Assembly: GCA_020639115.1 (NCBI GenBank)
Contig: JACKHG010000008.1
Span: 62,001-126,000 of the forward strand
Origin: Phycisphaerales bacterium
GTDB lineage: Bacteria; Planctomycetota; Phycisphaerae; UBA1845
DNA: 64,000 nt
Direction: 5' to 3'
Shown: piece after piece, positions 28,489 through 37,734 of the stretch
How positions within the stretch are numbered: position 1 is the stretch's first letter
How the letters are laid out: each line of letters begins with the position of its first letter
Notes under the pieces: generated by a model
What the model was told of the DNA's origin: nothing
The model's database searches: none
Seen by the model: the letters and a program-made list of their open reading frames with translations, nothing else
Program-made: the position numbers and the translations under genes

Positions 28489-31400
28489 TCAGGGCGCCTG
28501 CGCGTCGATCTCCGTAGCGAGGTCGTCGGACGTCCAATACTGCGCCATGACGTCCCAACCGACCTCGATATCCGCAAGCGACGATGCGTCACCACTGAAG
28601 AGGGTGTCCGCGTACACGTAGAGCGTGAGTGAACCGCCGCCGACGTCGAGCGTGAGATTGTACCCGGCGGGGTCGATGGCGAGGACCGTGCCGCTGTCCT
28701 CGCCGTCCACGTCACCGGTGGGCAGCGTATGGATAGTGAAGTCGACGCCGGAAACGGTCGCGCCGGCTACCGTCACGGACTGGAAATACGGGTAGAAGTA
28801 ACGCGCCGCCGAAACGGGAGTGACCGTATAGTCGCCGTCGCCGAGTTGGGTGAAGGCGTAGTTTCCGTCCCCGTCGGTGGTCGTCTCGGCCTGCGCCGTT
28901 CCGGACAACTGCATGGGGATATTCCAAGCGCCGCTGCCCGGGTCGCTCCCCCAGGTCACGCGCCCAGTGATCGAATAGGCGCCGCCGAGCGAGAAATCGG
29001 CGCCGGCGAGCGTCTGACCGCTCGTGGTGATGCCGACGGGGTTTGCGGTATAGTCCGCGCGCGGTTCGCCCGCATCGGGCAGACCGTCGGTGTCCACATC
29101 GATGAACGCGAAGAGCCGGTAGTTGCCGCTGTGGTCGATGGACAACTGGTAGGCCCCGGGTGTCGAGCGCGTCGTTTCGAAGACCCACGAAGTGCCGGCC
29201 ACGCCCATAGCGCGAACCACGATCGGGCCGCCTGCGGCGCCGGAATACGCCACGGATCCGCTGATCAACGCCGGCGGCAACAAGGGCAGGACAGCCGGGT
29301 CGAGCGCGGTATGGAAGCGCGCCACGTCCAGCAGATCCACATCGTCGTCCGCGTCCAGATCCAGCGGCGCACAACCGGTGGCAACCGGCCCCTGCGCTGG
29401 TCCGGTCAGACAGACGGGCAGGAAGAGGAAATCGTCGAGATCCACGTCGCCGTCACCGTCGTAGTCGCCGTCGTGAATCGAGCCGAATTCGAGCGCGCCC
29501 ATGTCCACCACGGGCGCAATTCCCGGCCCGGTGTCCGGCGTCGCGGGATCGTCACGGAAGCGGAAGCGGCCATCCAGGTCGCGCAAAGCCGCGAAGGGCA
29601 ACGCCGCGCTGTCGCCCGCATCGATGCAGGGCGATCCGGCCTGCAGGTGGAAGTCAGTCGCGGCGGGCGCCTCGAAGAGCGGCTCGGCATCGATACAACC
29701 GGGAAAATGCGCAGGATCGGGCGGATCGTCACCCGGCGCTGCGACCAGCATGTTCATGATGCAGCAGTAGCGAGTCTGAGCGCTGCTCACCTGCGACTTG
29801 CCGACGTTGCCCCGGTTGTCGGTGTTGTTCCAGAGGATGCTGTTGGCGACGGAAAGCTGTGCGGCGTTGTATGCGCCGATGCCGCCCGCATCCTCGCTGG
29901 AATTACCGAAAAACACGCAGTTGGCGACGGTAACCGTCGTGCCGGCAAAGGAGTTGCACGCGACGGCGCCGCCCTGCCCGCCCCACCCGACGGAACTGTT
30001 GAACTGAGGCGCGTGATTGCGGGCGAACACCGAATTGGTGATGGTCAGATCGCGCCACGAGAAGATGGCGCCGCCGGCATTGGAGGCGTTGTCCGTGAAC
30101 ACGCAGCGATCGACGAAGAGCGGTCCGGGGCCGAAGTGATCGATGGCGCCGGCGTACGCCCCGTTGGTTCCGGACGTGTAAAAGCCCCGGGAGACGTTGT
30201 TGTCGAAGACGGAATCCACGATGGTCAGCGGCCCGTCGGCCCAGTGCGCGATGGCGGCACCGGCGCCTTCGGGTGTCCCACTCGTACTGCCCACGCTCGT
30301 GTTGCCGGTGAACGTGCAGTCCGCGATGTCGGCGGTGGCTGTGCCGTACAGGTAGATCCCGCCGCCCTTGCCCAGGTGCACGTAATTTTCGTTGAAAACG
30401 CAGCCGGTGAACAGGGCATAGCCGTCCTGCGCGTAGACGGCACCGCCGTGGTAGAAGCTGGTGACGTTCTGCTCGAAACGACAGTTGGCGATGCGCGCCT
30501 GGCAGTTGGTCAGGCGCAGGCCGGCGCCGGGTGAGGTCGTGGCGTAGCCATCGTGGACGATGAACCCGTCGAGGTTGGCTGCACCGAGACCGTCGCCGGT
30601 GATGATGGTGCGGCTGTTGTCGACGCGATTGGCAAATTCGGGGCCGTCGTCGCCGTTCAGGTCACCACTCAGCACGGTGGGATGCGCCATCCAGTCCCGT
30701 TGTTCGCGACGGGTTTCGGTGCCGGCGAATCCGCCGTAGAGCGCCACGCCGTCCGGCAGGGCGAAGGTTGCGTAGATGTTGCCGCCGGGCGCGGCGGGCG
30801 TGTAGGCGCCCTCCGCCACCCAGATCTCGTCGATCTGGGGACTGCTGCGGGCGAAGGCGAGCGCGTCCTGGAGATCGATGTAGGCGTCGGTCCAATTCGT
30901 GCCGTCATTGTCGCCCGCCGCGTCGGCGCGGACGAACAGCAGCCGGCATTCGTCCGGATAGCCATTCTGGTCCTGGTCGAGGCTGCTCCCGGCGGCGATG
31001 TCGCAATCATCCGGAATGCCGTTCTGGTTGCAATCGCGCTGGCACTCGTCCGGCACGCCGTTGAGATCACAGTCGGCGCTGGCGCCGGAGGCGAGGTCGC
31101 AGGCGTCGGCGATCGCGTTGGCGTTGCAATCGGGCTGGCATTCGTCGGGTAGCGCATTGGCGTCGCAGTCGACGCTGCTTCCGCCGGCGAGATCGCATTC
31201 GTCGGGTATCGAGTTGCCGTTGCAGTCGGTGCTCGCGCCCGTCGCGATATCGTAATCGTCGGGCCGCGTGTTGGCGTTACAGTCTGGCTCGCACTCGTCG
31301 GCGATACTGTTGCTGTTGATGTCGGCGCTGGTGCCGGCGCCGATGTCGCAGAGGTCGGTGACGCCGTTGGCGTTGCAGTCCGCCGCGGGCTCGCACTCGT

Positions 31401-33558
31401 CCGGCACGCTGTTGAAGTTGCAGTCGGCGCTGGTCCCGCCGGCTACGTCGAGCATGTCGGCGACGCCATTGGTATTGCAATCCCCCAGGATGGGCGCCGA
31501 CACGCAGAGCGAAAATGTTTGAGGGCCCTGCGGCACGCTGTAGCCGAACACTTCGACGCGCCAAAGCCCGGATGCGGGCGCGTCCACGAGTACCTGCTCG
31601 AGGTTGTTGACGCGGTCCGGACCGGAGCGGACCGCCGGCGCGGCGGGGTCAGCCAGCCCGCCGAGCGTCCAGGGGAAGTGCTGCGCACCGGTCGGATCGA
31701 AGACACGGATGTCCAGGTCGTTGACGAGCGCAGGCAGCACGTTGGGGGTGCCGGGTGGATCGTCCCAGGCGAGCGTGAGCTTCAGCGCCGCGTCGCCCGG
31801 GGCGACGATGGCAACGAGCGCATAAGTGCCCTGCGGGCCAACCGCCGCTTCCAGAAAGCGCCCGGTGCGCATGAAGTCGATCGTACGGCGGATGCGCACG
31901 GACCCGTAGCCGGTCTGGTAGTCGGGGCCGGGAGCGGCGATGTCCTCGGCGTTGTGGGCGAGGAGGGCCTTGAGCGTGGCATTGCGAAAATCCACTGCAC
32001 CCGGGTACTGGGCGCGGTAGTCCTGGAGTAGAAGGGCCGAGAGCCCGGTGACCGTTGGCGCCGCCATGGAAGTGCCACAGAAGGTGGTGTATCCCGTGTC
32101 GCTGGACGCCGAGGTGGACGTCACACCCCCGTCCGCACCAACCTGGCACCCCGGCGCGGAAATGTCGGGCTTGAGTCGACCGTCGTCGGCGGGTCCCCAG
32201 CTGGTGAACGCTGTTACCGAGTCGTCGTTCGAGTTGAGCGCACCGACGGTGATGTGGTTCTTGGCGCACGCGGGTGGCGCGGTCGTGTGGTACCCAGCGC
32301 CGCAGGACTGGCTCCCCTGCCGCTCGTTGCCGTTGGCCCAGACGATGCGAAACGGTTTTCCGAGGCCTCCGGCAACGATGCTGTCAATGACCGCGTCGGT
32401 AACGCCGTAGTCGCCCTCCCACGTGCAGGGAAAACCGTTGGGGGCTGTGTTGGTGCCGATGGAGTTGTTGGCGATGTCAGCGCCGTAGACGTTGATGGCC
32501 TCGTCGTAGTCCGCCTCGATATCGCCGGGATCGGTATAGAGAAACCCGGCCTGCAGCGGGCCGCCGGTCTCGAAGCCATAAGATTCGATGGTTACTGCCG
32601 GGGCCATGCCGCGCCAGGTGCCACCGCTGGCGGTGCCGTCGCCGCCGATGGTTCCGGAGACGTGGGTGGAGTGATCCGCCATACCCGACGCGTCGCGTAC
32701 CGCCAAACGGCCGCCGAAATCAACGTGCGTATCCCGAGCGGTGCCGGCGTCATAGACGAGCACATCGACGCCAGCGCCGTCGAGACCATAGGGGGCGGCC
32801 TGTACGCTGTCGGCCTCAGTGAGCGCGCGGTTGCTGTCATTGAGCGCACGCAGTGGCGGCAGAGCGGGCTCGACATATTGCACGGCATCCTCGGAGGCGA
32901 TGGCCGAGAGCGCCGCAAAAGGCAGTTCGGCCACGATGCCCGGCACGGACAGCAACCGGCGGTGTACGATGATGCCGTGGGCTTGGGCGAGTTTCGTGAT
33001 TTCCGCATCCGTCACATCTGGAAAGAACAGCAGGTACGCGCCCATCAGCTCCCCGGACGGTGCCGCAGGACGGTCGGGTGCGGGGGCCGGACGCAGGGCC
33101 CAAGTGGGCCGCGCGCCGCGCGCGAGGTACGGATGGAGCTTGTGCGCGGTTGCCACGGGTGCGGCGGAGACGAGCTGCGGCACCGCCCCAACCGGCGCGG
33201 ACCCGAGCGGCGCCGGATCGACGGCTGCGAAGTAGGCGTTGCCGCCGAGATAGCCCTCCAGAATGATACCCGCATGCGCGAGTTCGGCGCGATCCGGCGC
33301 GGTGATTGGTGCGTCGAATCGGATGACGAGATGGCGCCGGTCCGACGACGACAATTGGTCGCGGACAACGCCAAGGCCACGCTGTCCCGTCGTGGCGGCA
33401 CGCGGACTGCCGCCTTCACCGCTGCGCCAGCGGATCTGCGCCTGCGCCGCCGGCGCTAGCGCAAGAGCGAGCAACGCGGCGCAGCATGCATTACGCCGAC
33501 GTCGGTTGCTCGGTTCTTCCAATGCCCGGTGCGCTAACGAACGAAGCTGTGTGACCAT
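28489..33558 (-). CDS. Giant secreted subtilase with DxNxNxxPD repeats and beta-helix
   Basis: 1689 residues; the ATG at 33558 follows a GGGGGGAT site. Signal sequence to about residue 40. Peptidase S8 domain with Asp270 (VLVYDAG), His296 (DHSTHVSG), oxyanion Asn409 (WANGNER) and Ser497 (CGTSMAAP), then a pro-protein convertase-like beta domain. Next comes a run of about eight Asp/Asn/Cys repeats of about 24 residues (DCN.N..PDECD.A.G.S) likely to bind calcium, a parallel beta-helix (about 960-1290), a dockerin-like loop pair, and two carboxypeptidase-regulatory-like beta domains. An unusual single-chain combination of protease and beta-helix; probably surface attached or released. Confidence 0.92.
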   Translation of the reverse strand: MVTQLRSLAHRALEEPSNRRRRNACCAALLALALAPAAQAQIRWRSGEGGSPRAATTGQRGLGVVRDQLSSSDRRHLVIRFDAPITAPDRAELAHAGIILEGYLGGNAYFAAVDPAPLGSAPVGAVPQLVSAAPVATAHKLHPYLARGARPTWALRPAPAPDRPAAPSGELMGAYLLFFPDVTDAEITKLAQAHGIIVHRRLLSVPGIVAELPFAALSAIASEDAVQYVEPALPPLRALNDSNRALTEADSVQAAPYGLDGAGVDVLVYDAGTARDTHVDFGGRLAVRDASGMADHSTHVSGTIGGDGTASGGTWRGMAPAVTIESYGFETGGPLQAGFLYTDPGDIEADYDEAINVYGADIANNSIGTNTAPNGFPCTWEGDYGVTDAVIDSIVAGGLGKPFRIVWANGNERQGSQSCGAGYHTTAPPACAKNHITVGALNSNDDSVTAFTSWGPADDGRLKPDISAPGCQVGADGGVTSTSASSDTGYTTFCGTSMAAPTVTGLSALLLQDYRAQYPGAVDFRNATLKALLAHNAEDIAAPGPDYQTGYGSVRIRRTIDFMRTGRFLEAAVGPQGTYALVAIVAPGDAALKLTLAWDDPPGTPNVLPALVNDLDIRVFDPTGAQHFPWTLGGLADPAAPAVRSGPDRVNNLEQVLVDAPASGLWRVEVFGYSVPQGPQTFSLCVSAPILGDCNTNGVADMLDVAGGTSADCNFNSVPDECEPAADCNANGVTDLCDIGAGTSADINSNSIADECEPDCNANTRPDDYDIATGASTDCNGNSIPDECDLAGGSSVDCDANALPDECQPDCNANAIADACDLASGASADCDLNGVPDECQRDCNQNGIPDDCDIAAGSSLDQDQNGYPDECRLLFVRADAAGDNDGTNWTDAYIDLQDALAFARSSPQIDEIWVAEGAYTPAAPGGNIYATFALPDGVALYGGFAGTETRREQRDWMAHPTVLSGDLNGDDGPEFANRVDNSRTIITGDGLGAANLDGFIVHDGYATTSPGAGLRLTNCQARIANCRFEQNVTSFYHGGAVYAQDGYALFTGCVFNENYVHLGKGGGIYLYGTATADIADCTFTGNTSVGSTSGTPEGAGAAIAHWADGPLTIVDSVFDNNVSRGFYTSGTNGAYAGAIDHFGPGPLFVDRCVFTDNASNAGGAIFSWRDLTITNSVFARNHAPQFNSSVGWGGQGGAVACNSFAGTTVTVANCVFFGNSSEDAGGIGAYNAAQLSVANSILWNNTDNRGNVGKSQVSSAQTRYCCIMNMLVAAPGDDPPDPAHFPGCIDAEPLFEAPAATDFHLQAGSPCIDAGDSAALPFAALRDLDGRFRFRDDPATPDTGPGIAPVVDMGALEFGSIHDGDYDGDGDVDLDDFLFLPVCLTGPAQGPVATGCAPLDLDADDDVDLLDVARFHTALDPAVLPLLPPALISGSVAYSGAAGGPIVVRAMGVAGTSWVFETTRSTPGAYQLSIDHSGNYRLFAFIDVDTDGLPDAGEPRADYTANPVGITTSGQTLAGADFSLGGAYSITGRVTWGSDPGSGAWNIPMQLSGTAQAETTTDGDGNYAFTQLGDGDYTVTPVSAARYFYPYFQSVTVAGATVSGVDFTIHTLPTGDVDGEDSGTVLAIDPAGYNLTLDVGGGSLTLYVYADTLFSGDASSLADIEVGWDVMAQYWTSDDLATEIDAQAP

Positions 33559-33708
33559 GGAGTATCCCCCCGCTCGGACGCACTCCCGCCCGGCGTTGAG
33601 GGGGTGTGCCGTCGAGTCCGCTGGTATTTCTTGAGGAGCTCAGCCCGTCTCCACCGCAACGGTAGGGACTTGACCACAGCATCGCCCGCAAGATTAGTCG
33701 GCCCTAAG

Positions 33709-33736
33709 CAAAAACGCCGGCGTTGCGCCGGCGTCG
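33709..33736 (-). terminator. Rho-independent terminator of the DUF2202 gene
   Basis: On the minus strand, GACGCCGGCG and CGCCGGCGTT form a 9-10 bp GC stem with a CAA loop, followed directly by TTTTTGC. It lies about 95 bases past the stop of the gene at 33828. Confidence 0.85.
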
Positions 33737-33777
33737 GTCAACAGGGATCCAGCCCCGTGTGCGAACGGATTGTGCCC

Positions 33778-33807
33778 GGACTCCGCGGCCCCACTGCCGC
33801 GGAGTCC
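33778..33807 (-). repeat. 12-bp perfect inverted repeat downstream of the DUF2202 gene
   Basis: GGACTCCGCGGC and its complement around a 6-base loop. It sits between the gene's stop and the terminator, so the transcript ends in two successive stable hairpins. Confidence 0.7.
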
Positions 33808-33827
33808 AGGAAACAGAGGAGTCGCCC

Positions 33828-34577
33828 TTACTTGATCAGCTCAGGGCGTCCGGTGCGCAACTGGTCCCGGAGGTGAATCTGATCGTGGATCCGGTCGCGA
33901 TCACCATGCAGTTGCGGCCCGTTCTGGTTCAGACCGCAGGGGACGCGTGGCGATGCGGCGATGGCGTCAAATTCCTCCTGCGTCAGGTACTGCGCCGTGT
34001 AGGTAGCGTCGAGCATGGCGAGTTGCGTCGCGAAGGAACGCAGATGATTCTCGGATCCGCAGAGCAGGTTCTCGAAGACGCGGTCCACATCGGCGTTGTC
34101 CGACTGGGCGAGTGCCGCCTGCAGGTCGGAGATGTCGAGCTCCTCGATGAGCGCCCCGACCATGAGCGCCTCGAGGCGCGAATTCAGGCCGGACGTGACG
34201 AGGGTGGTGTAGAGTGCCGCGAGCGTCGGGTCGGTGAAAACGCCGGGCGTGTCATCGACCACGGGATCGGTGAGCCCGTAGCAGGTGATCAGGGTGAGGA
34301 CGGAATCCATGTGGCGCTGTTCGGACTGGGCGATATTGGTGAAAATCTGCATCTCCCAGGCTTCTTCCATGGCGATGTACACGTCGCGGGCGAGTTTCTC
34401 CTCCTCGCGCATGTAGATGACGTCGGCTGCGACCTCCGGCGTGAGCGGGTCGGCGCCCGGGCACACGCAGGTGCCGTTGCTGCACAGGTTGGGTGCGTCC
34501 GGATTGCCGGCGAAGGCCGGAAAGACCACGAGCAGCAGTGCGGCGGCGCCGACGATGAGTCCACGGCGAACGTTCAT
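33828..34577 (-). CDS. Secreted DUF2202 ferritin-like protein
   Basis: 249 residues from the ATG at 34577, preceded by AAAGGAG. Signal peptide to about residue 23. The DUF2202 core is visible: MREEEKLARDVY at about 55-66, then EMQIFTNIAQSEQRHM about 22 residues later and further Glu/His-bearing helices, the arrangement of carboxylate and histidine ligands of a ferritin-like four-helix bundle. Metal binding is inferred from the family; the substrate is unknown. A short Cys pair (CSNGTCVCPG) follows the signal peptide. The C-terminal tail is His/Arg/Asp rich (LHGDRDRIHDQIHLRDQL). Transcribed alone with its own terminator. Confidence 0.85.
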   Translation of the reverse strand: MNVRRGLIVGAAALLLVVFPAFAGNPDAPNLCSNGTCVCPGADPLTPEVAADVIYMREEEKLARDVYIAMEEAWEMQIFTNIAQSEQRHMDSVLTLITCYGLTDPVVDDTPGVFTDPTLAALYTTLVTSGLNSRLEALMVGALIEELDISDLQAALAQSDNADVDRVFENLLCGSENHLRSFATQLAMLDATYTAQYLTQEEFDAIAASPRVPCGLNQNGPQLHGDRDRIHDQIHLRDQLRTGRPELIK

Positions 34578-34868
34578 GGTAATTCTCCTTTCAAGCAGTT
34601 GCTTCACAGTAGAAACCTATGGTTTAACGCTTCGTTTTCCGATCGGATGGTGACTGATGAATTCGCAGCGGCGGGTCCGACAGCAAGGCGAAGGCAAAGA
34701 CCGGTGACGGAGGACGGAGAGAGTGAGGTCGGCACGGTCGCTTCCCCTGACGTCGAGGCCTGACACTCCGCCGGCTTGCGGCGGTCCCACTCACGACCGA
34801 ATCCGAGTGAAGTGTACGGCGCGGCGCAGGCGCACACGGCCTCAATTAGGCGTATTTAAGCGGGTTTT

Positions 34869-36758
34869 TCACTCAGGACGGGAGGCTGCGGATGCCGGCG
34901 CAGTTGGATTATTCCAGTCCGTGGCGATGGGGAGGTGGACCTGGAAGGCGCTGCCCCGTCCGGGCTCGCTCTCGACGAGGATGAATCCGCCCGCCTGGTT
35001 GACGAGCGCGTAGACGACGGCGAGCCCGAGTCCGCGGGGACCGTGGCTGCCGCGCTGCTTGGAGGAAAAGAACGGCTGGAAGACGCGATCGAGCACCTCG
35101 GGGGCGATGCCGCAACCGCTGTCGCGAACGGTGAGGACTGCGTACGGACGTGGCGAAGCGGGCGCGCGGGGATCGGCGGTCTGCACGGTCGCGGCGTGCA
35201 CGCTCAGCGTTCCCCCGGTGGCCATGGCCTCGCGGGCGTTGACGAGCAGGTTGAGCACGATCTGCGTGAGGTGATCGCGGTCGATCTCGACAGCGACGCG
35301 CTCGTCGCCACGGAAATCGACCGTGACGTTATTGAGAAAACCTTCGTCGAGCGAATCGAGGATCACGCGGACCGTGCCCATGAGGGGCAGCACTTCGGGA
35401 TTGCCGCGATCGGTCCCGGCGAAGCGCGAAAGCCGGCGGGAAAGACGCGCGGCCTGCTCGCACGCGCCGAGCGCGGTCGTGGCTCGTTCGCGAACGAGCG
35501 GGTCGGCGGCGTCGACCTGCAGCAGCGTGAGGGTGTTCACGGCGCTGTGCAGCAGATTCTTGAAGTCGTGGGCGATGCCGCGGGCGACGGTCACGGCGGC
35601 GGTCATCGTCTCGGAGCGGCGCAGCTCGTTCTGCAGACGCACGCGTTCCGCTGCATCGCGCAGGACCAGGGCCGCGTAGGGCTGATCGGCGTAGTCGACG
35701 GGATAGGCGACGACATCCAGCACGCGCCGGCCGCCGTGGGCGGTGGGCACGGTGACTTCGTTGACGCGGATCGTCTCGCCGCGGGCGAAGACGCGTTCGA
35801 CCAGATCGATCCAGAACCCGTCGCTGCCAGTGTCGGGCGTCCAGAGCGTCGCGAGGCTGCTGCCGACGATCGGGCGGTTGGCGGCGCCGAGGACGGCTGG
35901 GTCACCGTCATGGATCTCGCAGACGGTTCCCGCACGGGTGCAGACGACGACGGGGTCGCGCTGGTTTTCGAACAGCGACTTGAACTTGCGCTGGGAGGTG
36001 CGCAGCGAGGACGCCATGTTGTTCAGGGAAGCGCCGAGCACGCCGAGTTCGTCGGTGGAATCGACCTGCACACGGTAGGTGAGGTCGCCCTCGGCGAACG
36101 CCGCGGTGGCCGCCTTGAGCCGCGCGATGGGCAGGACGAGCCGGCGGCGCACGACGATGGCTCCGGCGACGACCAGGCCCACGCCGCCCAGTGCGACCAG
36201 CAGCGACAGCACGAGGAGCTGGGCGTTGCGGGCGAAGAGCTGGCCGCTGGCGGCGCCGCGGCGTTCGTCGAGCACACCGCGCAGCCGGCGGAGGCGCACA
36301 TCCATGGCGCTGAGGATGCCGGCCTCGATGCGCTCCTTGAAGTCGCGATGGGCGGTTTCCAGATCATTCGCGCGGACGAGCGCGACACAGTCGGCGATGG
36401 CCTCGGCCAGTTCGCCGCGGAGGGTGTGCAGCGCCGCGCAGACGTCTGCGGAATCCGGTTGGTGCTGGCCGGCGAAACGCACGACGTCGTCGAGCCGGGA
36501 CAGGAGCGTATCGCACTGGGTCTCGAAGACGGCATCGGCATTGCGCCGGCCCGTGACCAGCTCGTGGAGATGCACGTCGAGCGTCTTGAAATCGACGCGG
36601 AGGTTCTCGACGAGCTGGGCCTCGTTGATCATGGCTTCGAGCCGGTCGGACACGCGTTCGGTATAGAACTGGATGGCGTAGATGGTGGCGAGCGCCGCGA
36701 TGACGGCGAAGGCAGCGAAAGCGGAGTGCAGCAGGATGAGTCGCCTTCGCAAGGTCAT
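34869..36758 (-). CDS. Membrane sensor histidine kinase (HAMP-PAS-HisKA-HATPase)
   Basis: 629 residues. Membrane helices at about 8-30 and 180-203 bracket a helical periplasmic sensor domain. Then come a HAMP domain (about 205-255), a PAS-like domain (about 258-375), a DHp helix with phospho-acceptor His397 (ARGIAHDFKNLLH), and the ATP-binding domain with N box (NLLVNAREAM), G1 (DSGCGI), F box (PFFSSK) and G2 (GLGLAVV). It is the last gene of a run of four minus-strand genes that begins with the response regulator at 40079, with 74 bp to the pseudopilin gene, so the two are probably cognate although three genes apart. Confidence 0.92.
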   Translation of the reverse strand: MTLRRRLILLHSAFAAFAVIAALATIYAIQFYTERVSDRLEAMINEAQLVENLRVDFKTLDVHLHELVTGRRNADAVFETQCDTLLSRLDDVVRFAGQHQPDSADVCAALHTLRGELAEAIADCVALVRANDLETAHRDFKERIEAGILSAMDVRLRRLRGVLDERRGAASGQLFARNAQLLVLSLLVALGGVGLVVAGAIVVRRRLVLPIARLKAATAAFAEGDLTYRVQVDSTDELGVLGASLNNMASSLRTSQRKFKSLFENQRDPVVVCTRAGTVCEIHDGDPAVLGAANRPIVGSSLATLWTPDTGSDGFWIDLVERVFARGETIRVNEVTVPTAHGGRRVLDVVAYPVDYADQPYAALVLRDAAERVRLQNELRRSETMTAAVTVARGIAHDFKNLLHSAVNTLTLLQVDAADPLVRERATTALGACEQAARLSRRLSRFAGTDRGNPEVLPLMGTVRVILDSLDEGFLNNVTVDFRGDERVAVEIDRDHLTQIVLNLLVNAREAMATGGTLSVHAATVQTADPRAPASPRPYAVLTVRDSGCGIAPEVLDRVFQPFFSSKQRGSHGPRGLGLAVVYALVNQAGGFILVESEPGRGSAFQVHLPIATDWNNPTAPASAASRPE

Positions 36759-36832
36759 GGGTCGTGCCGGCTGAGGGCGTTGCGCGGCGGGTACGGCTCC
36801 GCCGGGCGAGGCCGCGGGGAAATGCGCATACT

Positions 36833-37666
36833 CTAGCGACCGATGCCGGCGGTGTAATCCCAGTTCCAGACTTCGCGTTCGGGATGGCGACTGGTGAGCA
36901 CGTGTCCGCCGACGAACGCGACGTTGATCTCCTTGCCGTGCCGGCCCGAGGGCATCCAGTAGCGTCCGTCCGCCAGGGGATCGGAGACGTCAGCCAGAGG
37001 CGGGGCTGTGTAGAACGGCTCGATGCCGCGCTCAGCCGCTGCGCGTCCGTCCACGTCCATCAGCAGCGGTACGTACGGGTGGTTGAGAATGTCGGCGCGC
37101 ACCATCGTGATGCTGGTGGGCGCCAGCAGCGACTGCCCCCCCACCTTGACGAGGCCCCGGTAGAGCCGCAGGTTGAACGCCAGCGACACATCCTCGACGG
37201 GCGTGAGCGCCTGGTGTCCGCATGGAAAGCCCTGCCGTTTGACGAGCTGCCGGGCACCGGCTGGACACATGGCGACCTGCTTGCCGGCCGAGAGGGTCGC
37301 GACTTGCTCGTCCGGTTTGTCCCAGAACTCGTCCAGGCGGTAGACGGCGTCCTGGAAATCATTGATGTGGAAGCGGCCGCTGCCCAGTTGTTCACTGTCG
37401 CCGCGGCCGAGCGCGGACGTGCCGTCGGCGAACAACTGAAACTCCATGGCGATCGATCGGAGGTTCGATGCGCAGTGAACCCGGCGAGCCTGGTTGCGCA
37501 CGGAACGGAGTGCGGGCAGGAGGATCGCGGCGAGGATGGCGACGACGGAGATGACCACGAGGAGTTCGAGGAGGGTGAACCCCGCCTGCCGAGCCGGGCG
37601 CGTAGTTTTGGCCAGACTCTGGGCCCGACGGGCACGCAACCGGATGTATGGCTCAGCAGCCGACAT
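36833..37666 (-). CDS. Type II pseudopilin-like protein
   Basis: 277 residues. A basic leader of about 28 residues ends in the prepilin peptidase site AGFTLLELLVVISVVAILAAI (cleavage after Gly, Glu at +5), followed by the hydrophobic N-terminal helix of type IV pilins and general secretion pseudopilins. The rest is a globular periplasmic domain ending with INVAFVGGHV, a pattern shared with planctomycete H-X9-DG pseudopilins. The gene lies 68 bp after the dockerin protein and before the histidine kinase in the same operon. It could serve as a minor pilin or as the surface sensor for the two-component pair. Confidence 0.85.
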   Translation of the reverse strand: MSAAEPYIRLRARRAQSLAKTTRPARQAGFTLLELLVVISVVAILAAILLPALRSVRNQARRVHCASNLRSIAMEFQLFADGTSALGRGDSEQLGSGRFHINDFQDAVYRLDEFWDKPDEQVATLSAGKQVAMCPAGARQLVKRQGFPCGHQALTPVEDVSLAFNLRLYRGLVKVGGQSLLAPTSITMVRADILNHPYVPLLMDVDGRAAAERGIEPFYTAPPLADVSDPLADGRYWMPSGRHGKEINVAFVGGHVLTSRHPEREVWNWDYTAGIGR

Positions 37667-37734
37667 GAGCGTTCATCATACCCAGGCAGGGGAACGACCT
37701 GCAAATATTGCAGATCAAAATCCGCCCCGCAGGG

